Shown here in pieces: positions 56,774-64,000 of a DNA stretch of 64,000 nt (the stretch's first letter is position 1; every line of letters begins with the position of its first letter). Source of the DNA: Streptomyces sp. HD. GTDB taxonomy: Bacteria > Actinomycetota > Actinomycetes > Streptomycetales > Streptomycetaceae. The position numbers and the translations under genes are program-made. The notes below the pieces were generated by a model. The model was not told the origin of the DNA and did no database searches. It worked only from the letters and a program-made list of their open reading frames with translations. The stretch lies in the NCBI RefSeq assembly GCF_028369295.1, contig NZ_JAQMYP010000017.1, positions 104,904 to 168,903 of the forward strand, given 5' to 3'.

Positions 56774-59700
56774 GCCTCGATCGGATTGCCGAGCCAACGG
56801 GTGTCGTCGGGGACCGACTCCCCCGCCATGACGAGCGACGCGGGACCCAGCGTCGTACGGGCCCCGATCGCGCTGCCGGGCAGAACGATCCCGCCAGGGC
56901 CCAGCGTCGCGCCCTCACGGAGGACCACAGTATCCGTCCGCAAGATCCGGTCGTGGAAGAGGTGCGTCTGGAGCACACAGCCCCGATTCACGGTGGCGGC
57001 GTCCTCCAGTGTCACCAGATCGGTCTCGGGCAGCCAGTAACTGTCCACCCAGACACCCTTTCCGATCCGCGCGCCCAGCCCCCGCAGCCACGCCGTCATC
57101 ACCGGCGTACCCGGCACCGAACCCGCCAGCCACGGCACGGCCAGCACCTCGACGAACGTGTCGGCCAGCTCATTGCGCCACACGAAGGAGGACCACAGCG
57201 GATGCTCCCCGCTGTGATGCCGCCCCACGAGCAGCCACTTGGCCACGACGGACACCAGCCCCGCCACGACCCCGGCCCCCAGCAGCACCAGCCCGGACAG
57301 CAACGGCGCCCAGCCCCCCAGCGCACACAGCGCCGCCACCGTCAGCACCGCGAGCCCCGCCGAGCAGAACACCGGCACGATCCGGCACAGCTCCACCAGC
57401 CCGCGCGCCCACAGCATCCGCGCCGGCGGATCGTAGGTCCGGCTCTGGTCGCCGTCGGCGGCACTGCGGGGCAGCTTCACCGGCGGCAGCCCCAGATACG
57501 ACGTGCCCTTCTTCGCCTTCTTCGGCGTCGCCGACAGCACCCCGACCAGCCCGCCGTCCGGCACGGTCCGCCCGGGCGCGGTCATCCCCGAGTTCCCGAG
57601 GAAGGCCCGCCGCCCGATCTCCGCGCGCCCGATCCGCATCCAGCCACCACCGAGCTCGTACGGCGCGGTCAGCGTGTCGTCGGCCAGGAACGCGCCCTCA
57701 CCGACCGTCGTCAGACTGGGCAGCGCAAGCACCGTCGACACCTCGGCACCCTTGCCGATCCGCATCCCGAGCAGCCGCAGCCACACCGGCGTGACCAGCC
57801 CGGCGTACAGCGGGAACAGCGTCTCGCGCGAGCGGTCCATCAGCTGCGTGACCGTCCACGCCTGCCAGCCGACCCTGCTGTGCGTCGGATAGGTCCCCTC
57901 GCGCAGCCCCAGGCTCAGCAGCCGCACCGAGACCAGCAGCAGCACGGCATACGCCAGCCCGAAGGCGAGCGTCGCCGGCACGAGCGCCAGCGCGGCGCCC
58001 GTCAGAGGCGCGTCCGGCGTGAAGAACTCCCGGCCCACGAGGAACGCCGCCACCCCGGCCAGCACGGGAAGCGCGCTGAGCGCGAGGCCCGTGAGCCCGT
58101 ACATCACCCGCCAGTACGTCCCGCGCCGCGGCCGCTCCTTGGGCCAGTTGCGCTTGGCCTTGCCCAGCTTGACCGCGGGCGCGCCCGCCCACCGCTGACC
58201 GGTCGGAACCTGCCCGGTGACCGCCGAGCCGGGCGCCACCTCGGCCCGCTTGCCGACCCGGGCACCCGGGAAGAGCATGCTGCGCGTGCCGACGACGGCA
58301 TGCGCGCCCACCTTCACCGCGCCGATCTCCAGCCGGTCCCCGTCCAGCCAGTACCCGGACAGATCCACCTCGGACTCGACGGCCGCACCCCGGCCCAGCT
58401 TGAGCAGCCCGGTGACCGGCGGCAGCGAGTGCAGGTCGACGTCGGAGCCGATCTTGGCGCCCAGCGCCCGCGCGTACCGCTCCAGCCAGGCCCCGGTCAA
58501 CGAGGTCGCCCCACTGAACTCGGCGAGCCGCTCGGCGGTCCACAGCCGCATGTGCACACTGCCACCGCGCTCGTACCGTCCGGGCTTCACACCCTTCAGC
58601 AGCAGCCGCGCACCACCGGCGGCCAGCGCCAGCCGCCCCGGCGGGCTGAACAGCGCGACCGCCCCGACCGCCAGGAGCCACCAGGGCGCCGTCGGCAGCC
58701 ACGCGTAGCCGGGCAGCAGATTGCCCAGTGCGGCCAGCACGACCGTCCAGCGCAGCCCGAGCACCGTGAACAGCGGAAGTAGGAGAAGAACCTGGATCAG
58801 CTGCGCCCGCCTGGGCACCGGCGCGACGGTCCGCTCCGACCCGTCGTCCTGTGTGGACTGCTCCAGCCGCCGGGCCAGCTTGCGCAGCACCGGCTGCTGG
58901 TAGATGTCCAGGACGGCCGCGCTCGGATAGCGGGTCCGCAACCGCGTCGTCAGCTGCGCGGCGGCCAGACTGCTGCCGCCGATCGCGAAGAACTCGTCGG
59001 ACGCGCTGCTCACGGGGATGCCGAGCACCGCGGTCCACTGCTCGGCCAGCCACGCCTCGGTGCCGTAGAGCTGCTCGGCCGGACCACCGCTCTCCAGCCC
59101 TTCCAGGGGCCACGGCAGCGCGCCCCGGTCCACCTTGCCCGAGGTGCGGGTCGGCAGGTCGTCGACCGGTGCGAGCAGCGGCACGAGCGCGGCGGGCAGC
59201 TCGGCCCGCAGCTTCTCGACGGCCACCGCCTGATCCCAGCCGTCCTGCGTGACGACGTACCCGACGAGCAGCTGATTTCCACTGCGAGCGGTCCGCACGG
59301 CCGCGGCCGCACCGGCCACACCCGGCAGCGCCTGCAACGCGGCATCCACCTCACCGAGCTCGATCCGCCGCCCACCGAGCTTGATCTGCTCGTCGGCCCG
59401 CCCGAGGAAGACCAGCCCCTCCGGCTCCGCCTTGACCAGGTCACCACTGCGGTACGCCCGCTCCCAGCCCAGCGACTGAAGCGGCGCGTACTTCTCCGCG
59501 TCCTTCTCGGCGTCGAGATACCGGGCCAGCCCGACCCCGCCGATCACCAGCTGCCCGCTGGAGCCCATCGGCACCGGCTCCCCGGCCTCGTCGACGACGG
59601 CCAGCTCCCAGCCGTTCAGCGGCAGCCCGATCCGGATCGGCTCCGCACCGCTCATCAGCGACGCACAGGCCACGACGGTCGCCTCGGTCGGTCCGTACGT

Positions 59701-60627
59701 GTTCCAGACCTCGCGCCCCTCGGTCACCAGCCGCTGCGCCAGCTCGGGCGGACAGGCCTCACCGCCGAAGATCAGCAGCCGTACGTCGTTGAGGGTCTCC
59801 GGCTCCCACAGCGCGGCCAGCGTGGGCACCGTGGACACCACGGTGATCTCCTGCTCGACCAGCCACGGCCCGAGATCGGCACCGCTCCTGACCTGCGAAC
59901 GCGGCACCGGCACCAGACAGGCGCCGTACCGCCAGGCCAGCCACATCTCCTCGCACGACGCGTCGAACGCGACCGACAGCCCCGCCATGACCCGGTCGCC
60001 GGGCCCGATCGGCTCCTCGGTGAGGAACAGCGCGGCCTCGGCGTCCACGAACGCGGCGGCACTGCGGTGCGAGACGGCGACACCCTTCGGCTTCCCGGTG
60101 GAACCGGACGTGAAGATGATCCATGCGTCGTGCTCCACACCGGGACGGGCGGCGGGGGCCTCGGAGACACCGTGCACCGCGATCTCGTGCCCGGCCCCGA
60201 TCACAGCCCGTACGTCCGCCTCCCCGAAGACCAGCTCGGCCCGCTCGTCCGGGTCCTCGGCGTCGACCGGCACATAGGCGGCACCGGCCGCGAGCACGGC
60301 GAGGATCGCGACGTACAGGTCATTGGTCCCGGACGGCACCCGGACCCCGACCCGGTCGCCGAGCCCGACCCCGCACACCGCGAGCCGGCGCCGCAGCCGC
60401 TCGACCTCGACGGCCAGCGCGCGGTACGTGAGGGAGGTCGTGCCGTCGTCCAGCGCCGGCTCGTCCGGATACGACCGCACGGACGCCTCGAAGACGTCTA
60501 CGAGCGTGCGGGGGGAGGCCGCCGGACCTCCGGAGAAACGTGCCCGGTCACCGAACTGCTGGTGGATCTCTGCGCTCAGTTCTTCGTCGAGCAGGCCGAG
60601 AGCTTCGCTCTCGTGTATGGCTGCCAT
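56761..60627 (-). CDS. Pls/PosA-family nonribosomal peptide synthetase (polyamino acid synthetase type)
   Basis: A 1288-residue membrane NRPS. The adenylation domain is at residues about 40-510: IIFTSGSTGKPKGVAVSH (A3), FDASCEEMW with Asp222 as the amino-group ligand (A4), NTYGPTEATV (A5), GRADEQIKLGGRRIELGEVD (A8) and RTSGKVD with Lys498 (A10). The carrier domain has FFAIGGSSL (Ser553). Helices from about residue 600 alternate with three left-handed beta-helix acyltransferase-like segments (IGSDVDL, IGKGAEVS, IGKGVWVD regions), the layout of epsilon-poly-lysine synthetase Pls. No condensation or thioesterase domain is present. It should polymerise one amino acid by an iterative mechanism; which one is unknown. 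ATG 60627 with gagga upstream. The M1 peptidase overlaps the 3' end. Confidence 0.88.
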   Translation of the reverse strand: MAAIHESEALGLLDEELSAEIHQQFGDRARFSGGPAASPRTLVDVFEASVRSYPDEPALDDGTTSLTYRALAVEVERLRRRLAVCGVGLGDRVGVRVPSGTNDLYVAILAVLAAGAAYVPVDAEDPDERAELVFGEADVRAVIGAGHEIAVHGVSEAPAARPGVEHDAWIIFTSGSTGKPKGVAVSHRSAAAFVDAEAALFLTEEPIGPGDRVMAGLSVAFDASCEEMWLAWRYGACLVPVPRSQVRSGADLGPWLVEQEITVVSTVPTLAALWEPETLNDVRLLIFGGEACPPELAQRLVTEGREVWNTYGPTEATVVACASLMSGAEPIRIGLPLNGWELAVVDEAGEPVPMGSSGQLVIGGVGLARYLDAEKDAEKYAPLQSLGWERAYRSGDLVKAEPEGLVFLGRADEQIKLGGRRIELGEVDAALQALPGVAGAAAAVRTARSGNQLLVGYVVTQDGWDQAVAVEKLRAELPAALVPLLAPVDDLPTRTSGKVDRGALPWPLEGLESGGPAEQLYGTEAWLAEQWTAVLGIPVSSASDEFFAIGGSSLAAAQLTTRLRTRYPSAAVLDIYQQPVLRKLARRLEQSTQDDGSERTVAPVPRRAQLIQVLLLLPLFTVLGLRWTVVLAALGNLLPGYAWLPTAPWWLLAVGAVALFSPPGRLALAAGGARLLLKGVKPGRYERGGSVHMRLWTAERLAEFSGATSLTGAWLERYARALGAKIGSDVDLHSLPPVTGLLKLGRGAAVESEVDLSGYWLDGDRLEIGAVKVGAHAVVGTRSMLFPGARVGKRAEVAPGSAVTGQVPTGQRWAGAPAVKLGKAKRNWPKERPRRGTYWRVMYGLTGLALSALPVLAGVAAFLVGREFFTPDAPLTGAALALVPATLAFGLAYAVLLLVSVRLLSLGLREGTYPTHSRVGWQAWTVTQLMDRSRETLFPLYAGLVTPVWLRLLGMRIGKGAEVSTVLALPSLTTVGEGAFLADDTLTAPYELGGGWMRIGRAEIGRRAFLGNSGMTAPGRTVPDGGLVGVLSATPKKAKKGTSYLGLPPVKLPRSAADGDQSRTYDPPARMLWARGLVELCRIVPVFCSAGLAVLTVAALCALGGWAPLLSGLVLLGAGVVAGLVSVVAKWLLVGRHHSGEHPLWSSFVWRNELADTFVEVLAVPWLAGSVPGTPVMTAWLRGLGARIGKGVWVDSYWLPETDLVTLEDAATVNRGCVLQTHLFHDRILRTDTVVLREGATLGPGGIVLPGSAIGARTTLGPASLVMAGESVPDDTRWLGNPIEAWRP

Positions 60628-60856
60628 CCGGTCCTCGCGTCTCGATCCCGGAAGCCTCCGGGGCGCTGGCGGGCCCGCAGGTCTGCCTGGGGTTGTCCGG
60701 CTCCAGCTCCGTAACAAGCCGGAAATTTTAGTACGACGCTAGGTTCGGGCACTTCGAGATGCCACTCGGAGCAGCCGTTCGAGGCCATCGGGTGACTACC
60801 GGAACAGGCCCTGACCTGGTGATCTTCTACGGAACGAGACTTCCCCCACACAGCGA

Positions 60857-60890
60857 GCGAGGGCCGCGACCTCACGGTCACGGCCCTCGC
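60857..60890. terminator. Hairpin terminator downstream of tRNA-Leu
   Basis: Arms 60857-60870 (gcgagggccgcgac) and 60877-60890 (gtcacggccctcgc) are 14 bp with one mismatch and a 6-base loop. It lies 9 bases past the tRNA 3' end in its direction of transcription. Confidence 0.8.
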
Positions 60891-60899
60891 CCTTCCAAG

Positions 60900-60984
60900 T
60901 GTCCGAGGGGGGACTTGAACCCCCACGCCCGATAAAGGGCACTAGCACCTCAAGCTAGCGCGTCTGCCATTCCGCCACCCGGAC
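60900..60984 (-). tRNA. tRNA-Leu (anticodon GAG)
   Basis: The minus strand folds into a class II tRNA. The acceptor stem GTCCGGG pairs with CTCGGAC (one G-U). The D-arm is followed by an anticodon stem CTAGC/GCTAG with loop TTGAGGT, anticodon GAG. A long variable arm (about TGCCCTTTATCGGGCG) precedes the T-arm with GTTCAAGTC. The 3' CCA is not encoded. It reads CUC and CUU leucine codons. A hairpin terminator follows directly. Confidence 0.97.
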
Positions 60985-61174
60985 AAGGTGTCTGTCGTGC
61001 GGGGTTTCCCTCGCGGCGACACAGGAAACATTACCAGGCTTCGGAGGGTGCCCCGATCACCCCCGGTCGTGGCGTGAACGGCATGTGACGGGTCGCGGCC
61101 GGTCTTGGGCGGGGCCGGGCGGAGAGGGAGGATGAGGGGGACCCACCAGCAGTGACAGTGCGGGAGGAAGCAGC

Positions 61175-62500
61175 GTGAGCGAGACGGACACGGCCAGGGG
61201 AATCACCGGCGAGGACGAGGTCGTGGACCTTTGCCGCGAGCTGATCCAGATCGACACCAGCAACTACGGCGACCACTCGGGTCCCGGTGAGCGCAAGGCG
61301 GCCGAGTACGTCGCCGAGAAGCTCGCCGAGGTCGGGCTCGAACCGAAGATCTTCGAGTCCCACCCGGGCCGCGCCTCCACCGTGGCGCGGATCGAGGGCG
61401 AGGATCCGTCCCGGCCCGCGCTGCTGATCCACGGGCACACCGACGTCGTACCGGCCAACGCCGACGACTGGACCCACCACCCCTTCTCCGGCGAGGTCGC
61501 GGACGGGTGCGTGTGGGGGCGCGGGGCCGTCGACATGAAGGACATGGACGCGATGACCCTGGCGGTCGTACGCGACCGGCTGCGCAGCGGGCGCAGGCCC
61601 CCGCGGGACATCGTGCTCGCCTTCCTCGCCGACGAGGAGGCCGGCGGCAAGTACGGCGCCCGGTTCCTCGTGGACAAGCACCCCGACCTCTTCGAGGGCG
61701 TCACCGAGGCGATCAGCGAGGTGGGCGGGTTCTCGTTCACCGTGAGCGAGCAGCGGCGGCTCTATCTGATCCAGACGGCCGAGAAGGGCATCCACTGGAT
61801 GAAGCTGACCGTGGCCGGTACGGCCGGACACGGGTCGATGATCCACCGGGACAACGCGATCACCGAGCTGTCGGAGGCGGTCGCCCGCCTCGGCCGGCAC
61901 AAGTTCCCGGTGCGGGTCACCAAGACCACCCGGGCCTTCCTCGACGAGCTCGGCGATGCGCTCGGCACCGAGCTGGACCCGGAGAACATGGAGGGCACCC
62001 TCGCCAAGCTCGGCGGCATCGCCAAGCTCATCGGCGCGACCCTCAGCAACACGGCCAACCCCACCCAGCTCGGCGCCGGCTACAAGGTCAACGTCATCCC
62101 CGGCGAGGCCACCGCCCATGTCGACGGCCGCTTCCTGCCCGGCTTCGAGGAGGAGTTCCTCGCCGACCTCGACAAGATCCTCGGCCCCAAGGTCAGGCGC
62201 GAGGACGTGCACGCCGACAAGGCCGTCGAGACGAGCTTCGACGGGGCGCTCGTGGACGCCATGCAGTCCGCGCTGGTCGCCGAGGACCCGGCCGCCAAGG
62301 CCATCCCCTACATGCTCTCCGGCGGCACCGACGCCAAGTCCTTCGACGACCTCGGCATCCGGGGCTTCGGCTTCGCCCCGCTGAAGCTGCCGCCGGAGCT
62401 GGACTTCGCGGGCATGTTCCACGGCGTCGACGAGCGGGTGCCGGTGGACGGTCTGCAATTCGGGGTCCGGGTGCTCGACCGGTTCATCGACGCGTCCTGA
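61175..62500 (+). CDS. M20-family metallopeptidase/deacylase
   Basis: A 441-residue dizinc hydrolase. The first zinc ligand and catalytic Asp are in LLIHGHTDVVPANADDW, the bridging Asp in VWGRGAVDMKDMDAM and the catalytic Glu-Glu in LAFLADEEAGGKYGA. The C-terminal His is in FHGVDERVPVDGL. The dimerisation lid is present (AGTAGHGSMIHRDNAITEL). These features fit M20/ArgE/DapE-like peptidases without a signal peptide, so it is cytosolic. GTG 61175 has a ribosome binding site gggagga. Substrate probably a dipeptide or N-acyl amino acid. It is upstream of chpH but separated from it by 131 bases. Confidence 0.92.
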   Translation: MSETDTARGITGEDEVVDLCRELIQIDTSNYGDHSGPGERKAAEYVAEKLAEVGLEPKIFESHPGRASTVARIEGEDPSRPALLIHGHTDVVPANADDWTHHPFSGEVADGCVWGRGAVDMKDMDAMTLAVVRDRLRSGRRPPRDIVLAFLADEEAGGKYGARFLVDKHPDLFEGVTEAISEVGGFSFTVSEQRRLYLIQTAEKGIHWMKLTVAGTAGHGSMIHRDNAITELSEAVARLGRHKFPVRVTKTTRAFLDELGDALGTELDPENMEGTLAKLGGIAKLIGATLSNTANPTQLGAGYKVNVIPGEATAHVDGRFLPGFEEEFLADLDKILGPKVRREDVHADKAVETSFDGALVDAMQSALVAEDPAAKAIPYMLSGGTDAKSFDDLGIRGFGFAPLKLPPELDFAGMFHGVDERVPVDGLQFGVRVLDRFIDAS

Positions 62501-62568
62501 AAATCGTCCAGACGTACTGGATGTGACTGGGGAGGGTGAACGCGCTCATAAGGTCGTAGCCCTATTAG

Positions 62569-62629
62569 TTCCTCCTCGTTACAGGTGATGCGATCAGCTA
62601 CTTGTGATCGCATTGCCAACAAGGAGGAA
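62569..62629 (+). promoter_or_regulatory. Nested inverted repeats covering the chpH ribosome binding site
   Basis: An inner stem ATGCGATCA (62588-62596) / TGATCGCAT (62605-62613), 9 bp perfect with an 8-base loop, lies inside an outer pairing TTCCTCCT (62569-62576) / AGGAGGAA (62622-62629). The outer right arm is the Shine-Dalgarno sequence of chpH. If the RNA starts before 62569, the two stems could close the ribosome binding site. If transcription starts later, only the inner repeat matters and could be a regulator site. A CGTTAC at 62577-62582 could be an ECF-type -35 box, which would support the second option. Confidence 0.5.
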
Positions 62630-62631
62630 TA

Positions 62632-62865
62632 ATGATCAAGAAGGTCGTCGCCGCTGCGGCTGCCACCGGTGGGCTGGTTCTCGCGGGCGCGGGCCTGGCC
62701 GTGGCCGACTCGGGTGCTCAGGGTGCCGCCGTGCACTCCCCGGGCGTCGTTTCCGGCAACGTCATCCAGGTGCCGGTCTCGGTGCCGGTGAACGTCTGCG
62801 GCAACACGATCTCCATCGTCGGTGTGCTGAACCCCGCCTTCGGTAACACCTGCGTCAACAAGTGA
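62632..62865 (+). CDS. chpH: Short chaplin ChpH
   Basis: A 77-residue secreted surfactant protein. The signal peptide runs to about residue 26 (MIKKVVAAAAATGGLVLAGA, cleavage near VADS). The chaplin domain has HSPGVVSGNVIQVPVSVPVN, then VCGNTISIVGVLNPAFGNTC with the two conserved cysteines. Chaplins assemble into the amyloid layer that lowers surface tension so aerial hyphae can rise. Ribosome binding site aaggagg is perfect (62621-62627). A possible regulatory stem covers it. The long chaplin follows about 200 bases later, as chpH-chpC do in S. coelicolor. Confidence 0.95.
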   Translation: MIKKVVAAAAATGGLVLAGAGLAVADSGAQGAAVHSPGVVSGNVIQVPVSVPVNVCGNTISIVGVLNPAFGNTCVNK

Positions 62866-62989
62866 CGTTGTGCCTCGCCCCGTGACCAGGGGCTGAGCCC
62901 GTCGGCCCCGGAGTGCGTGCCATGCGCTCCGGGGCCGACCGGCCTTTTCGGAACGTCGGAGGAAAACCGACGTCGTCCTTTCGGACTTT

Positions 62990-63033
62990 CGGAACTCATC
63001 CGGAACTCATCCGGAACTCATCCGGAACACATC
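62990..63033. repeat. 11-bp tandem repeat CGGAACTCATC x4
   Basis: Four units of 11 bases, the last with one substitution (CGGAACACATC), lie 39-82 bases before the long chaplin start. A preceding related element, tcggactttcggaac, suggests decay of more copies. The array would lie in the leader or promoter of the long chaplin. Confidence 0.9.
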
Positions 63034-63071
63034 GTCCTTTCAGAACAAGGTCGAAGGCAGGTAATCAGCAA

Positions 63072-63902
63072 ATGCGACAGGTCACCCGCAAGGGCCTGAT
63101 GACCGTGGCCGCCGCGACCGGCGTCATCGCCGCCGCGAGCGGCGTAGCCCACGCAACCGGCTCGGGCGCCCACGGCACCAGTTCGAACTCGCCCGGCGTG
63201 CTCTCGGGCAACACGGTGCAGGCTCCGGTCGACGTGCCGGTCAACGTCTGCGGCAACACCGTGAACGTCGTCGGGGTACTCAACCCGGCGATCGGCAACA
63301 GCTGCGCCAACCAGGGCGGCGGTGCGTCCGGCGGTCACGGTGGCACGGGGGCGTCGGCCGACGGGCAGGCCAGCGACTCGCCCGGCATCGGCTCCGGCAA
63401 CACCGTCCAGGCGCCGGTCCATGTGCCGGTCAACGTGTGCGGCAACACCGTCGACGTCATCGGCGTCGGCAACTCCACCGAGGGCAACGACTGCGCCAAC
63501 AACGGCAGCGGGACCCACACCCCGCCGGGCGGCGGGCACGAGAACCCGCCCGGGTCACCGGAGCAGCCGGGCAACCCCGGAAACCCGGGTAACCCCGGAA
63601 ACCCGGGTAACCCCGGAAACCCGGGCAACCCCGGAAACCCCGGCAATCCCGGCAATCCCGGAAACCCTGGCGAGCCGAACCACCCCGGCACCCCGAGCAC
63701 GCCGCCCGGTACGGGCGACGTGACGCCGGGCGGTGGCTCGCACGGGAACACCCCGGGCGCCCACAACGTCACCCAGCCGCAGGCCGAGGCACAGCTCGCC
63801 CACACCGGCAGCGACCTGCCGATGGGCCTCGTCCTGCCGGTCGGCGCGGGGGCGATGCTCGCGGGCGCGGTGCTCTACCGCAAGGCACGGGCATCGCAGT
63901 GA
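63072..63902 (+). CDS. chpC: Long chaplin with two chaplin domains, GNP repeat and LAHTG sortase signal
   Basis: A 276-residue cell-wall protein. Signal peptide to about residue 29 (VAHATG). Chaplin domain 1 (about 38-78) is SPGVLSGNTVQAPVDVPVNV then CGNTVNVVGVLNPAIGNSC; domain 2 (about 97-138) is SPGIGSGNTVQAPVHVPVNV then CGNTVDVIGVGNSTEGNDC. A collagen-like spacer of about 12 GNP triplets, then Gly/Pro/Thr-rich sequence, leads to LAHTG, a hydrophobic helix and RKARASQ. LAXTG is the class E sortase site of long chaplins, so the protein is wall-linked and nucleates the fibre layer. Position beside chpH suggests chpC; ChpA or ChpB are the alternatives. AAGGCAGG is its ribosome binding site. 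Confidence 0.9.
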   Translation: MRQVTRKGLMTVAAATGVIAAASGVAHATGSGAHGTSSNSPGVLSGNTVQAPVDVPVNVCGNTVNVVGVLNPAIGNSCANQGGGASGGHGGTGASADGQASDSPGIGSGNTVQAPVHVPVNVCGNTVDVIGVGNSTEGNDCANNGSGTHTPPGGGHENPPGSPEQPGNPGNPGNPGNPGNPGNPGNPGNPGNPGNPGNPGEPNHPGTPSTPPGTGDVTPGGGSHGNTPGAHNVTQPQAEAQLAHTGSDLPMGLVLPVGAGAMLAGAVLYRKARASQ

Positions 63903-63933
63903 ACAGGGCGTAGCCGTCCGGTATGAACGGAGC

Positions 63934-64000
63934 GGGGGGCCCCCCCCCCCCGGGCCCCCCCCCCCCCCCCCAATTTTCAAGCATAAAATATAACACAAAC
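63934..64000. other. Homopolymer runs and AT-rich tail, likely assembly artefact
   Basis: Positions 63934-63971 are G6, C12, G3 and C17. They are followed by 29 bases (63972-64000) of AT-rich sequence (aattttcaagcataaaatat and acacaaac) unlike anything in the window. It looks like a low-quality contig end or chimeric join rather than Streptomyces DNA. Confidence 0.7.

Noticed and set aside
62577..62582. CGTTAC as a BldN-type promoter for chpH
   Set aside because: Only the -35-like half is visible; no CGTTGA-like -10 at the expected distance. Kept only as a possibility in the leader note.

Overview
The window is chromosomal DNA from a Streptomyces-type actinomycete. GC is very high with G/C-rich third codon positions throughout. 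Markers of the genus include a short chaplin next to a long sortase-anchored chaplin, a class F sortase, an actinobacterial SoxR, a Pls-type polyamino acid synthetase and a single TTA codon in the whole window. From memory, unverified, the order hmgA, soxR, gluconate genes, chaplins matches the SCO1716 to SCO1674 stretch of S. coelicolor read backwards, so this is probably core chromosome rather than an island.

Layout. 0-5 kb: tail of an RskA-type anti-sigma factor, a small conserved protein, a scar made of an ABC permease tail joined to a TetR tail, an orphan type ISP specificity domain, and a HutC/GntR regulator with homogentisate dioxygenase (tyrosine catabolism). 5-11.6 kb: lipoprotein, TetR, molybdopterin oxidoreductase, CitMHS citrate transporter, MFS exporter. 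11.6-15 kb: surface protein and class F sortase, orphan sugar-type ABC ATPase, DUF3574. 15-25 kb: aldehyde and alcohol dehydrogenases, MHS transporter, EamA exporter with an ArsR regulator, acyl-CoA dehydrogenase with TetR, VOC and YiaAB proteins, a TetR facing a MaoC hydratase, SoxR. 25-34.3 kb: Rnl5-like RNA ligase, a broken gene, BKACE enzyme, zinc-ribbon protein, penicillin acylase, alpha/beta hydrolase, NamZ-like muramidase. 34.4-40 kb: two convergent operons (SDR, acyl-CoA ligase, TetR; and ACAD10/11-like dehydrogenase with an APH-fold kinase) meeting at a 36-bp perfect palindrome. 40-50 kb: His-rich protein, oxidoreductase, two DUF202 proteins, Nudix, DMT transporter, a TPR-like protein with the TTA codon, APC permease, a sulfite-oxidase-fold enzyme with cytochrome b561, and a secreted protein. 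50-55 kb: idonate/gluconate utilisation operon with divergent regulator. 55-64 kb: YchJ, M1 peptidase, Pls-family NRPS, tRNA-Leu(GAG), M20 peptidase, chpH and a long chaplin. The last 67 bases look like an assembly artefact.

The strongest regulatory signal is that TetR genes can be matched to inverted repeats that recur at several promoters: AAACTA-N7-TARTTT (15.0 and 21.6 kb), CTAAGC-N4-GCTYAG (23.7 and 24.9 kb) and an 18-bp ATACCGAC-centred site (17.6, 34.4 and 39.9 kb). The last links a transporter, an SDR, an acyl-CoA ligase, an ACAD and a kinase. This is almost the parts list of the Pseudomonas levulinate/4-hydroxyacid (lva) pathway and is the best candidate here for an undescribed catabolic system. 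A second candidate is a nested stem upstream of chpH that could hide its ribosome binding site.
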